A stretch of DNA of 10,893 bases. Origin: Chloroflexota bacterium (GTDB lineage: Bacteria; Chloroflexota; Anaerolineae; UBA4142). This document shows positions 1 to 5,874 of the stretch, piece by piece (positions within the stretch are counted from its first letter, which is position 1; each line of letters begins with the position of its first letter). Both the position numbers and the translations under genes were made by a program. Under the pieces are notes generated by a model, which saw nothing but the letters and a program-made list of their open reading frames with translations, was not told the origin of the DNA and did not search any database. The stretch spans positions 1 through 10,893 of the forward strand of contig JAMCRS010000439.1 of the NCBI GenBank assembly GCA_023380675.1, given 5' to 3'.

Positions 1-204
1 CAAAAAGAGCCAGACGGCAAACACCAGGCCCAGGAACAGCGCAAAGATCCCAAGAGCCCCGAACAACACCGTCGTGCCCCAGATCACGGCGATGAGAATT
101 CCGCCGACGACGAGACCGACCAGCATCCCGCCGACGACCAACTCGCGTTCGATCTGTCCTTGATAGGTTCTCGAATTGAACGGTTTCTCAGGCTTGTGGC
201 TCAT
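1..204 (-). CDS. Small membrane protein, unknown function (C-terminus cut by window edge)
   Basis: The reverse strand is open from an ATG at 204-202 to the window edge, 68 codons without a stop, so the C-terminus is missing. The N-terminus (MSHKPEKPFNSRTYQGQIER) is polar and short. Two hydrophobic stretches follow, about residues 23-41 and 46-68, separated by WGTT, which suggests two adjacent membrane helices with Val/Gly-rich and then Leu/Phe-rich composition. A GAGGA purine tract lies 7 nt before the ATG and supports this start. I recognise no family. The gene lies downstream of the LysM-cupredoxin gene on the same strand but beyond a strong palindromic terminator, so it is probably a separate transcription unit. 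Confidence 0.6.
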   Translation of the reverse strand, partial: MSHKPEKPFNSRTYQGQIERELVVGGMLVGLVVGGILIAVIWGTTVLFGALGIFALFLGLVFAVWLFL

Positions 205-219
205 GGCACTGTCCTCGGC

Positions 220-248
220 ATTGTAGCCGAAAAGCGCAAATAGAACAA
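220..248 (-). promoter_or_regulatory. Possible sigma-70-type promoter for the small membrane protein
   Basis: On the minus strand TTGTTC (248-243) and TACAAT (225-220) are separated by exactly 17 nt, a good fit to a housekeeping promoter, and the site lies just beyond the terminator at 267-300. The expected transcription start is near 213, only about 9 nt before the ATG at 204. That would cut into the GAGGA ribosome-binding tract at 212-216. Either the start lies slightly upstream, the message is nearly leaderless, or the match is fortuitous. Confidence 0.4.
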
Positions 249-266
249 CGCGGAGCGCCTTAACGC

Positions 267-300
267 AAAACGAGTGGGGTCGATGCCCCACCCGTTTTTT
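267..300. terminator. Bidirectional rho-independent terminator
   Basis: A perfect 6-bp stem GTGGGG/CCCCAC (274-279 with 286-291) closes a 6-nt loop. After one A/C mismatch it extends through CG/CG and AAAA/TTTT (267-272 with 293-298). The plus strand ends in six T residues and the minus strand in four, so it can act in both directions. It sits 37 nt past the stop of the LysM-cupredoxin gene and probably ends the three-gene minus-strand operon. Confidence 0.75.
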
Positions 301-336
301 GTCCGATGGCGGTGCCTTCGCATCGTCGGACGCCGG

Positions 337-1365
337 TTAAGGTACCACGTAAATCGTTCCGGTCATCGCGGCGCCGTGAATACGGCAGTAGTATGGGTAC
401 GTCGCGGCCGCGTTGAACGTGAACTGATAGCTCTGCCCCGGGTTGAGCGTCCCAGACTCAAAGGTGCCCGAAGGCGCACCCGGCGTTCCGCTTGTGACCG
501 TGTGCTGCATCGTATCGTTGTTGATCCAGACGACCGTCGTCCCCACATGGACCGTGAGCGAATTGGGATAGTACGCCATGTTCATCAGCGAGACCTGGAC
601 TGTCGTCGCCGTGCTCGGGGGTGGGACCGACGAATAAGGGCCGGGCGTAGGGTAGTAGATTTGCGGCGGATAACCAGAGGGTGTCGGGTAATAGGTTGTC
701 GACGGATAGCCACTGGCCGGCGGCGCGTAAGCGTACGAGGCGGCCGGCAGCACCAGCCGCATGCCGGCAAAGATCAAGTTTGGATTGGCGATGCCGTTGG
801 CCACCTGGAGTGCGTAGACCGTAGTGCCAAAGCGAAGCGCGATTCGGGACAGAGTGTCCCCGGCTTGAACGACGTACGTTTGCCCAGTCGCATACGTCTG
901 GGACGGATAGTACGTCGTCTTGGGAACATACATCCGCATTCGTGGATGCAGATAGGAGGGATTGTACAGGTGATTCGCGGATATCAGGCGGTCGACCGGA
1001 ACGCCGTATCGCCGCGAGATTCCCGCGAGCGTGTCGCCGGACTGCACCTGATAAACGAAATACGTGTTGCTTTGCGTTGTCGGGGAATAGGCCGCCGCGC
1101 TCGCAGGATACCCATACGGCATCTGGAGCGCGCGTCCGACGTCGGGACGACCGGCGGCGAGGCCGTTCGCGCGCGCGATCGCCTGGGCCGATACGCCAAA
1201 TCGCGCGGCGATCGAATCGAGCGTGTCGCCGTATTGGACGACGTACATGAATCCCCCGGAAGGGGGTCCGTCCGCGTGTACCGCCGCCGGCGCAACCGAG
1301 GCGGCGATCGCCAATGCAAACGCCGCGATCAGAGCACGCGGCGCCCAGAATAACCTGCCTCTCAT
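337..1365 (-). CDS. Secreted LysM (x3)-cupredoxin protein
   Basis: This 342-residue protein begins with a signal peptide (residues 1-32: positive RGR, a hydrophobic Ala-rich core, and a probable cut after AVHA). Three LysM modules follow at about 40-84, 102-148 and 163-207, each with the YxVQxGDTL...I..R(F/Y)G core, and these bind glycan backbones such as peptidoglycan. Next is a Pro/Tyr/Ser-rich linker (208-255) with repeated YYPTP units, then a cupredoxin domain (256-342). The type-1 copper ligands are visible as His288, Cys327, His330 and Met334 in QHTVTS and YYCRIHGAAM. The likely role is a wall-anchored copper or electron-transfer protein; the partner is unknown. The ATG at 1365 is chosen over one 27 nt upstream because AGGAG lies 9 nt before it. 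It is the last gene of the operon, 16 nt after the cyclase gene. Confidence 0.85.
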   Translation of the reverse strand: MRGRLFWAPRALIAAFALAIAASVAPAAVHADGPPSGGFMYVVQYGDTLDSIAARFGVSAQAIARANGLAAGRPDVGRALQMPYGYPASAAAYSPTTQSNTYFVYQVQSGDTLAGISRRYGVPVDRLISANHLYNPSYLHPRMRMYVPKTTYYPSQTYATGQTYVVQAGDTLSRIALRFGTTVYALQVANGIANPNLIFAGMRLVLPAASYAYAPPASGYPSTTYYPTPSGYPPQIYYPTPGPYSSVPPPSTATTVQVSLMNMAYYPNSLTVHVGTTVVWINNDTMQHTVTSGTPGAPSGTFESGTLNPGQSYQFTFNAAATYPYYCRIHGAAMTGTIYVVP

Positions 1366-1374
1366 CACGTCATT

Positions 1375-1379
1375 CTCCT
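1375..1379 (-). promoter_or_regulatory. Ribosome-binding site deciding the LysM-cupredoxin start
   Basis: AGGAG on the minus strand lies 9 nt before the ATG at 1365. It falls inside the alternative N-terminal extension that would begin at 1392, which argues for the shorter protein whose second residue starts the signal peptide. Confidence 0.65.
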
Positions 1380-1381
1380 CT

Positions 1382-2014
1382 TTAGTCTTCAATCAGGACC
1401 GCGCGTGCAGGGCCCCCATCGCCATTCTTTATCTTCAAAGGCAGGCAGGCCAGCGTGTAGCTGCCAGGCGAGACGTCCTTCAAGTTGATGCCCTCGACGA
1501 TGATGACACCTGCCCCAAGCAGCGTTCTGTGCGACCTTGGCTCGCTGGCGCCGTACACCTCTGCGCTCAGATAGTCGATTCCGACCAGTTTGGCGCCGTG
1601 GTCCACCAGCCATTGCGCGGCGTCCCAACCGAATGCGACAAAATCGGGTTGAAATCCCAAACGGTCCCACAACAGCGAATTGCGTGTCTTAAAGAGTATA
1701 CGCACGGAACCGTCCGGAAGTTTCGCGCGTTCCAGGTCCTCCGCCGAAATTGCCTTTTCGACCGTGGTCATGTCGAGGACGAGCGCGGGACCATAAAGAA
1801 CGCTCAGATCCAGTTGATCCACCGTCTTGCCGCCGGGAACAAAGTGGACCGGCGGATCGAGGTGCGTGCCCGTATGGTCGCCGAGCGACAGGCGCGACAC
1901 GTTGGCTGCATCTCCTTTCGCGATCTGCAGCACCGGCTCGATGCTGACCGGCGGGTCTCCGGGATAGGTCGGCATCGAGGAAGAAATCGGGACCGAAATG
2001 TCATGGATTTTCAT
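1382..2014 (-). CDS. Cyclase-family metal-dependent hydrolase (kynurenine formamidase-like)
   Basis: This 210-residue protein belongs to the cyclase family (Pfam Cyclase, PF04199), which includes arylformamidase KynB, the enzyme that hydrolyses N-formylkynurenine in tryptophan breakdown. It shows the N-terminal DISVPI...TYPGD segment and the metal-binding signature DHTGTHLDPPVHF (His47, His51, Asp53, His57). The C-terminal His162 (SHRTLL) and Glu174 (VIIVEGINL) match the conserved family residues. Its length is normal for KynB (about 205-215). The ATG at 2014 is preceded by GGGGA at 6 nt; longer starts would overlap the upstream gene. It lies 35 nt after the DUF255 gene and 16 nt before the LysM gene. 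No other kynurenine-pathway gene is in the window, so the substrate is uncertain and a relative acting on another amide, ester or lactone is equally possible. Confidence 0.85.
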   Translation of the reverse strand: MKIHDISVPISSSMPTYPGDPPVSIEPVLQIAKGDAANVSRLSLGDHTGTHLDPPVHFVPGGKTVDQLDLSVLYGPALVLDMTTVEKAISAEDLERAKLPDGSVRILFKTRNSLLWDRLGFQPDFVAFGWDAAQWLVDHGAKLVGIDYLSAEVYGASEPRSHRTLLGAGVIIVEGINLKDVSPGSYTLACLPLKIKNGDGGPARAVLIED

Positions 2015-2049
2015 GCTGAATCCCCGCGCGGGCACTGGACGGCGCGCTT

Positions 2050-3855
2050 TTAGAGTACTTGCTTGACTGCCTCTTCGATCTCCGCCGCGTCTCCGATGGG
2101 AGCGAGGCATTTTGTTCCGACGCAGATGTACGCGAGGGAAGGGTTGTCCGCGGGATAACCGAGTTGCGCAAGCCGGGCCGCGTCGCGCATGGGGTCGATC
2201 AGCTGCACGATCTTGCCGGGCGTATATGCTTGCAGCGCGGCGCGATGGAGCGCCCGCGTCGCCGGATTCCCGGCGGTCCCGACGATGTGAACGACTACTG
2301 GCTCATTCAAGAAATGGTCCACCGCGAGCGCGTACTCTGCGGCCATGAATCCGTAGCGAACATAGTCGTTTGCAAAGAACGCCAGCGTTTTTTCCGCGGC
2401 CGCGCGGAACCGCTGGTCCCCGGTCAGGCGATAGAGACGGGTGAGGGCCTCTGCCATTGCCGCATTTTCGTTCAATGACTTGTCCGGCAGCCTCAACAAT
2501 CCCAACGTTTCACGTCCGCTTGATTCGCTCCAAAAGGCGCCTGCGTCGCCGTCGTAGAGCGCTGTCAGCGCCTCGTCCGCCAATGCCTGCGCTCTCTCTA
2601 GGTGGACCGGCTCTCCCGTGGTCTGATAGGCGTCGAGAAACGCCTGCGACGCCCGCGCCAGATCGGAGAGCTGGCCCGGCAATTGAGGACCCTCGCCATC
2701 TCGGATAAAGTGGTGCAGCCCAATCCCGGGACGATAAGCGTCGTTCCACAACCGGTCCAGGGTCTTGATCGCGAATTGCACCTCGCGGCTCGAGTGCCCA
2801 GCTTCGTTTTCGGCCTCTGGGACGCGCGGAAGAGCCAAGGTCGCCACGGCGAAGAACGCCGTTACCATCAACGCGTTCCAATCGGTGTACAACGTTCGAT
2901 CGACATAGGGGGCCGGCAGCCTGGAACGCTCCTCGAGCGGGAGCGAATAGTAGTTCTCGTCCGCGTCCTGCGAACCGAAGAATCCGCCGCGAGCAGAATC
3001 GCTCAGCGTGGAATTGATGTAACTGGTCAACGAGTGGATAACTTTGCCCAAGTCCTCATTATGCATGGCCGGGTGGGTGCGCGCGAGCAATGCGAGCAGT
3101 TTGGCGTTGTCTTCGAGCATTTTTTCATAGTGCGGAATGCTCCAGTCGCGATTGGTCGAGTAACGAAAGAATCCTCCGGCGACCTGGTCGTACGTACCGC
3201 CGTTGGTCATATTCGTCAGCGTGACCATCACGACGCGCTGCCAGGCGGCATAACCGCTACGGAAGTAGCGCTCCAGCGAGAGATCTAACGCATCCGGGTG
3301 CGGGAACTTTGGTTCGTCGCCAAACCCGCCGTGGACCGGGTCGAAATTGTCCATGACCTCGCGCAGCACCGTGTCGACGATCTGAGGCGACAGTTGCCCC
3401 TCTGACTGAGGCGGCCGATGCTCGCGCTCTGCCTTCACCTGTGCGATCTTGTGCTCCAGGTCGGATTTCGATTGCTGGTAGACACCGCTGACCTGGGCCA
3501 AAAGTGGACGCATCTGCTCCGGGGGAAGATAGGTGCCGCCGGTCAGCAGCTCGCCCTCGGGCGTCAGGAAGGCTGTGGTAGGCCAGCCGCCCAGGTTATA
3601 GCGGCGGTTGACGTCGGGCCGCTGGTCGTTGTCGACCCGGATGGGCACAAAGCGCTCGTTGATTAGGCCGATCACGGTGGGATCGGAATACGAAGTCTCG
3701 TCCATGACGTGACACCAGTGGCACCACACGGCGGAGATGCCGAGCAGGATCGGTTTGTCCTCGGCCCGTGCCAGGGCGAACGCGGCATCACCCCATTCGT
3801 GCCAATGGATCTCATTTGCGCGGTTCGGCCGCGGCGAAAAATGAAAGCTGGACAT
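2050..3855 (-). CDS. DUF255 thioredoxin-domain protein (YyaL/SSP411 family)
   Basis: This roughly 601-residue protein opens with a thioredoxin-like domain (about residues 8-135) carrying the family's CxxC in VWCHWCHVM (Cys45, Cys48), then INERFVPIRVDNDQRPDVN and GGWPTTAFLTPEG. The rest is the alpha/alpha-barrel part related to six-hairpin glycosidases and N-acylglucosamine 2-epimerases, with FGDEPKFPHPDA, GGTYDQVAGGFFRYST, PHYEKMLEDNAKL and FFGSQDADE. A late Cys pair (Cys578, Cys583) fits the usual family ending. It is shorter than typical members (about 670-690); part of the loss is the loop between RPDVN and GGWP. The biochemical role of the family is not established. It is the first gene of the minus-strand operon. 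The start is uncertain: the ATG at 3855 and a GTG at 3873 are both in frame and neither has a clear ribosome-binding site. Confidence 0.88.
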   Translation of the reverse strand: MSSFHFSPRPNRANEIHWHEWGDAAFALARAEDKPILLGISAVWCHWCHVMDETSYSDPTVIGLINERFVPIRVDNDQRPDVNRRYNLGGWPTTAFLTPEGELLTGGTYLPPEQMRPLLAQVSGVYQQSKSDLEHKIAQVKAEREHRPPQSEGQLSPQIVDTVLREVMDNFDPVHGGFGDEPKFPHPDALDLSLERYFRSGYAAWQRVVMVTLTNMTNGGTYDQVAGGFFRYSTNRDWSIPHYEKMLEDNAKLLALLARTHPAMHNEDLGKVIHSLTSYINSTLSDSARGGFFGSQDADENYYSLPLEERSRLPAPYVDRTLYTDWNALMVTAFFAVATLALPRVPEAENEAGHSSREVQFAIKTLDRLWNDAYRPGIGLHHFIRDGEGPQLPGQLSDLARASQAFLDAYQTTGEPVHLERAQALADEALTALYDGDAGAFWSESSGRETLGLLRLPDKSLNENAAMAEALTRLYRLTGDQRFRAAAEKTLAFFANDYVRYGFMAAEYALAVDHFLNEPVVVHIVGTAGNPATRALHRAALQAYTPGKIVQLIDPMRDAARLAQLGYPADNPSLAYICVGTKCLAPIGDAAEIEEAVKQVL

Positions 3856-3898
3856 GTTATACGCTTGCGTCACGTAGAACGCGTGTCAGCAGATTTTG

Positions 3899-3915
3899 CG
3901 AGCGCGCAGCGCTCG
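3899..3915 (-). repeat. Perfect hairpin in the 5' leader of the DUF255 operon
   Basis: CGAGCGC and GCGCTCG form a perfect 7-bp inverted repeat with a 3-nt loop. It begins about 10 nt downstream of the transcription start predicted from the promoter at 3932-3960. It could be an operator half-site pair or a 5'-end-stabilising RNA hairpin. No T-tract follows on the minus strand, so it is not a typical terminator. Confidence 0.4.
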
Positions 3916-3931
3916 TTCTTTGATCGGGGTC

Positions 3932-3960
3932 ATTATACCCTCACGAGGCCGGGTCGGCAA
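3932..3960 (-). promoter_or_regulatory. Promoter of the DUF255-cyclase-LysM operon
   Basis: On the minus strand TTGCCG (3960-3955) and a perfect TATAAT (3937-3932) are separated by 17 nt. The predicted transcription start is near 3925, giving a leader of about 70 nt to the ATG at 3855. The position fits a divergent intergenic region. Confidence 0.65.
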
Positions 3961-3992
3961 TCGCCCCCCAAGTGGAAATTGAGTTCTTTTGA

Positions 3993-4021
3993 TTGACACG
4001 CCGCGCATTGTATGGTACATT
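3993..4021 (+). promoter_or_regulatory. Promoter of the P1 peptidase-coaX operon
   Basis: A perfect TTGACA (3993-3998) is followed after 17 nt by TACATT (4016-4021), with TG one base before it (4013-4014), so it also has an extended -10. The predicted start is near 4028, leaving a leader of about 117 nt before the ATG at 4145. It stands back to back with the minus-strand promoter, with 32 bp between the two -35 boxes. Confidence 0.65.
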
Positions 4022-4041
4022 TTCACTCACCGTCGCGTGCG

Positions 4042-4093
4042 GGCAGAAATGGCCCGGCCGCGGGTCGCGTCGTGTGCGAGATCGCGTTCTGCC
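4042..4093 (+). repeat. Weak inverted repeat in the 5' leader of the peptidase-coaX operon
   Basis: GGCAGAA (4042-4048) and TTCTGCC (4087-4093) are perfect 7-nt complements. They enclose 38 nt that contain a smaller CCCG-GCCG-CGGG hairpin. Together they could fold the leader RNA. A 7-bp match in about 120 nt is not far from chance, and I see no resemblance to a known riboswitch. Confidence 0.25.
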
Positions 4094-4144
4094 GAGTCGA
4101 ACGGCGCTGCCCAGGTGTCCGCGCGGTGAATAGGACTAGAGTCG

Positions 4145-5074
4145 ATGGAAGACGCCATCACGGACGTCGACGGCATTCTGGTCGGTCACTATACGGACGA
4201 GGAGAACGCGACCGGCTGCACTGTGATTCTCTGTCCGGCCGAAGGTGCGGTCGGTGGGGTCGACGTGCGGGGGCCGGCGCCGGCGACCCGCGAGACCGAC
4301 CTCCTTCGACCCGGGCATCTGGTGGAGCGCGTAAACGCGGTGTTGTTGGCCGGCGGAAGCGCTTTCGGGCTGGACGCCGCGGCCGGAGTGATGGCCTATC
4401 TGGAAGACAAGGGCATTGGCTATGCGACCGGCGCCGGGCGCGTCCCCATTGTGCCGGCGGCCGCGATCTACGATCTGGGTGTCGGAAGCGCCAGGGTTCG
4501 TCCGAACGCCGATGCCGGCTACAGCGCCTGCGCGGCAGCGCGCGGTGGAGCGGTCGCGCAAGGACGCGTGGGCGCCGGCACCGGCGCGTCCGTCGGGCAC
4601 ATGCTCGGCCCCGATTTTTCCTCGCCGGGCGGCGTCGGTACGGCGAGCCAGCAGATCGGCAAGGGGATCGTCGTCGGCGCGATCGTCGTCGTCAATTCGC
4701 TTGGGGATGTCGTGGACCCGCGCACGGGCGAGATCCTCGCCGGCGCACGCCGGCCGGTCGTCGGCGGCTGGGCGGATTCGGCGAGCGTGATCAAAAGCGG
4801 CTTGGCCCAATCGGCGCTCTCCCGGGCGCACACGACGATCGGAGTGATCGCGACCGACGCCGCCCTGAGCAAAGAGCAGGCGAATGTCGTCGCCATGATG
4901 GCGCACGACGGGTTGGCGCGCGCGATCCGTCCCTCACACACCCTATTCGACGGCGACGCGCTGTTCGTGTTGAGCGTCGGCAAGAAGCAAGGGGACGTCA
5001 GCGCGATCGGTCACGCCGCTTCCGAAGTCGTCGCAGACGCGATCGTGCGCGCGGTGAAGCGAGTTGGAGCCTGA
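4145..5074 (+). CDS. P1-family (S58) self-processing aminopeptidase/amidohydrolase, DmpA/NylC type
   Basis: This 309-residue protein matches the P1 family of N-terminal-nucleophile hydrolases, which are made as one chain and cut themselves into two subunits. Family features seen are ITDVDGILVGHYTDEENATGCTV near the N-terminus, LLAGGSAFGLDAAAGVMAYLE (69-87), GRVGAGTGASVG (140-151), VVVNSLGDVVDPRTGEI (181-197), and the segment HTTIGVIATDA (229-239) followed by HDGLARAIRPSHTLFDGDALF. By analogy with NylC (cleaved between Asn266 and Thr267) the nucleophile is Thr230, but the residue before it is His229 rather than the usual Asn. The family cleaves N-terminal residues of small peptides, beta-alanyl amides or nylon oligomers; the substrate here is unknown. 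There is no signal peptide, so it is cytoplasmic. The start ATG has AGGA 13 nt upstream, which is only weak support. coaX begins 1 nt after the stop. Confidence 0.88.
   Translation: MEDAITDVDGILVGHYTDEENATGCTVILCPAEGAVGGVDVRGPAPATRETDLLRPGHLVERVNAVLLAGGSAFGLDAAAGVMAYLEDKGIGYATGAGRVPIVPAAAIYDLGVGSARVRPNADAGYSACAAARGGAVAQGRVGAGTGASVGHMLGPDFSSPGGVGTASQQIGKGIVVGAIVVVNSLGDVVDPRTGEILAGARRPVVGGWADSASVIKSGLAQSALSRAHTTIGVIATDAALSKEQANVVAMMAHDGLARAIRPSHTLFDGDALFVLSVGKKQGDVSAIGHAASEVVADAIVRAVKRVGA
5066..5069 (+). promoter_or_regulatory. Ribosome-binding site deciding the coaX TTG start
   Basis: GGAG inside the last codons of the peptidase gene lies 6 nt before the TTG at 5076. It favours that TTG over an in-frame TTG at 5064, which would leave the signal inside the coding region. 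It also implies translational coupling of the two genes. Confidence 0.55.
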
Positions 5075-5075
5075 T

Positions 5076-5873
5076 TTGTCCACCATTCTCCTATTCGATA
5101 TTGGGAACACGCATATCACGGTCGGACTCTCACGCGGCGAGGAATTCGCTTCGACCTGGAGCGTGACGACGCGGGTCGACGGCACGCCAGACGAATACGC
5201 CGTGTTGCTTCGGTCCCTCCTGAGGCAAAAAGGCGAGGACGGCCAACTCCTGGATGGGTGCGCCATTGCGTCGTCTGTCCCTCCGCTCCTCGCCACCTTT
5301 GACGAGCTTTGCCGGCGCTATCTTGGACTCAAGCCGGTTATCGTCGGACCGGGCATCAAGACCGGCTTGAACGTCCGCACCGATTCGCCGCGTGAGGTCG
5401 GCGCGGACCGCATCGCGAACGCCGTCGCCGCCAAGCGGTTGTACGGCGTGCCCGCGATCGTGCTGGAACTGGATGCGACGGCGACGATATTCGACGCCCT
5501 CAACGCGGACGGCGACTATGTAGGAACCGCGATCGCACCCGGACTGACGATCGCGGCAGATGCCCTGTTCTCGCACGCGGCCCAGCTGCCGCGCATAGAG
5601 TTGGTGCCACCGGCGTCCAAAAGCCCGATCGGTAAGAATACGGTCAACTCGGTCCAGGCGGGCTTGATCTATGGCTACGTGGGACTGGTCGAAGGCATGA
5701 TCGCGCGGGTGAAGCAGGAATTGGGCGCTCGCGCGCGCGTCGTCGGGACCGGCGAGATGGTCGAGCTGATCGCGCCCGAAACCAAGGCGATCGACGTCGT
5801 CGACGACTGCCTGACCCTCAAGGGGCTGCGAATGATATATGAGATGAACGCTCAAGATCGGGGCAGCGACTGA
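5076..5873 (+). CDS. coaX: Type III pantothenate kinase, divergent active site
   Basis: This 265-residue protein has the normal CoaX length (about 255-265) and fold signature. CoaX phosphorylates pantothenate with ATP, the first step of CoA synthesis, in the cytoplasm. Visible motifs are LLFDIGNTHITVGL (Asp8, the phosphate-1 loop), DEYAVLLRSLL, SPREVGADRIANAVAA (Asp111-Arg112), APGLTIAADALFSHAAQLP, SPIGKNTVNSVQAGLIYGYVG and the C-terminal LTLKGLRMIYEMN. Three conserved sites are altered. The DFGTATTFD motif reads ELDATATIFD (131-140). The GG of the GGxIxPG loop is Gly150-Thr151. The TGGLA loop reads TGEMV (225-229). It may therefore be a reduced-activity or repurposed paralogue. The start is a TTG with GGAG at 6 nt, 1 nt after the P1 peptidase stop. 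The aldo/keto reductase remnant follows 1 nt after its stop. Confidence 0.85.
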   Translation: MSTILLFDIGNTHITVGLSRGEEFASTWSVTTRVDGTPDEYAVLLRSLLRQKGEDGQLLDGCAIASSVPPLLATFDELCRRYLGLKPVIVGPGIKTGLNVRTDSPREVGADRIANAVAAKRLYGVPAIVLELDATATIFDALNADGDYVGTAIAPGLTIAADALFSHAAQLPRIELVPPASKSPIGKNTVNSVQAGLIYGYVGLVEGMIARVKQELGARARVVGTGEMVELIAPETKAIDVVDDCLTLKGLRMIYEMNAQDRGSD

Positions 5874-5874
5874 T

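Noticed and set aside
274..1353. Long open frame on the plus strand opposite the LysM-cupredoxin gene
   Set aside because: It is Arg-rich with no recognisable motif. It is a GC-driven antisense shadow of a gene with clear domains on the other strand.
2015..2110. N-terminal extension of the cyclase gene
   Set aside because: It is basic and low in complexity, overlaps the end of the DUF255 gene, and precedes an ATG at 2014 with a good ribosome-binding site exactly where the family begins.
4012..5166. Long Arg-rich plus-strand frame overlapping the P1 peptidase
   Set aside because: Its composition is that of a +1 shadow in GC-rich DNA, while the 4145-5074 frame shows all P1-family motifs.
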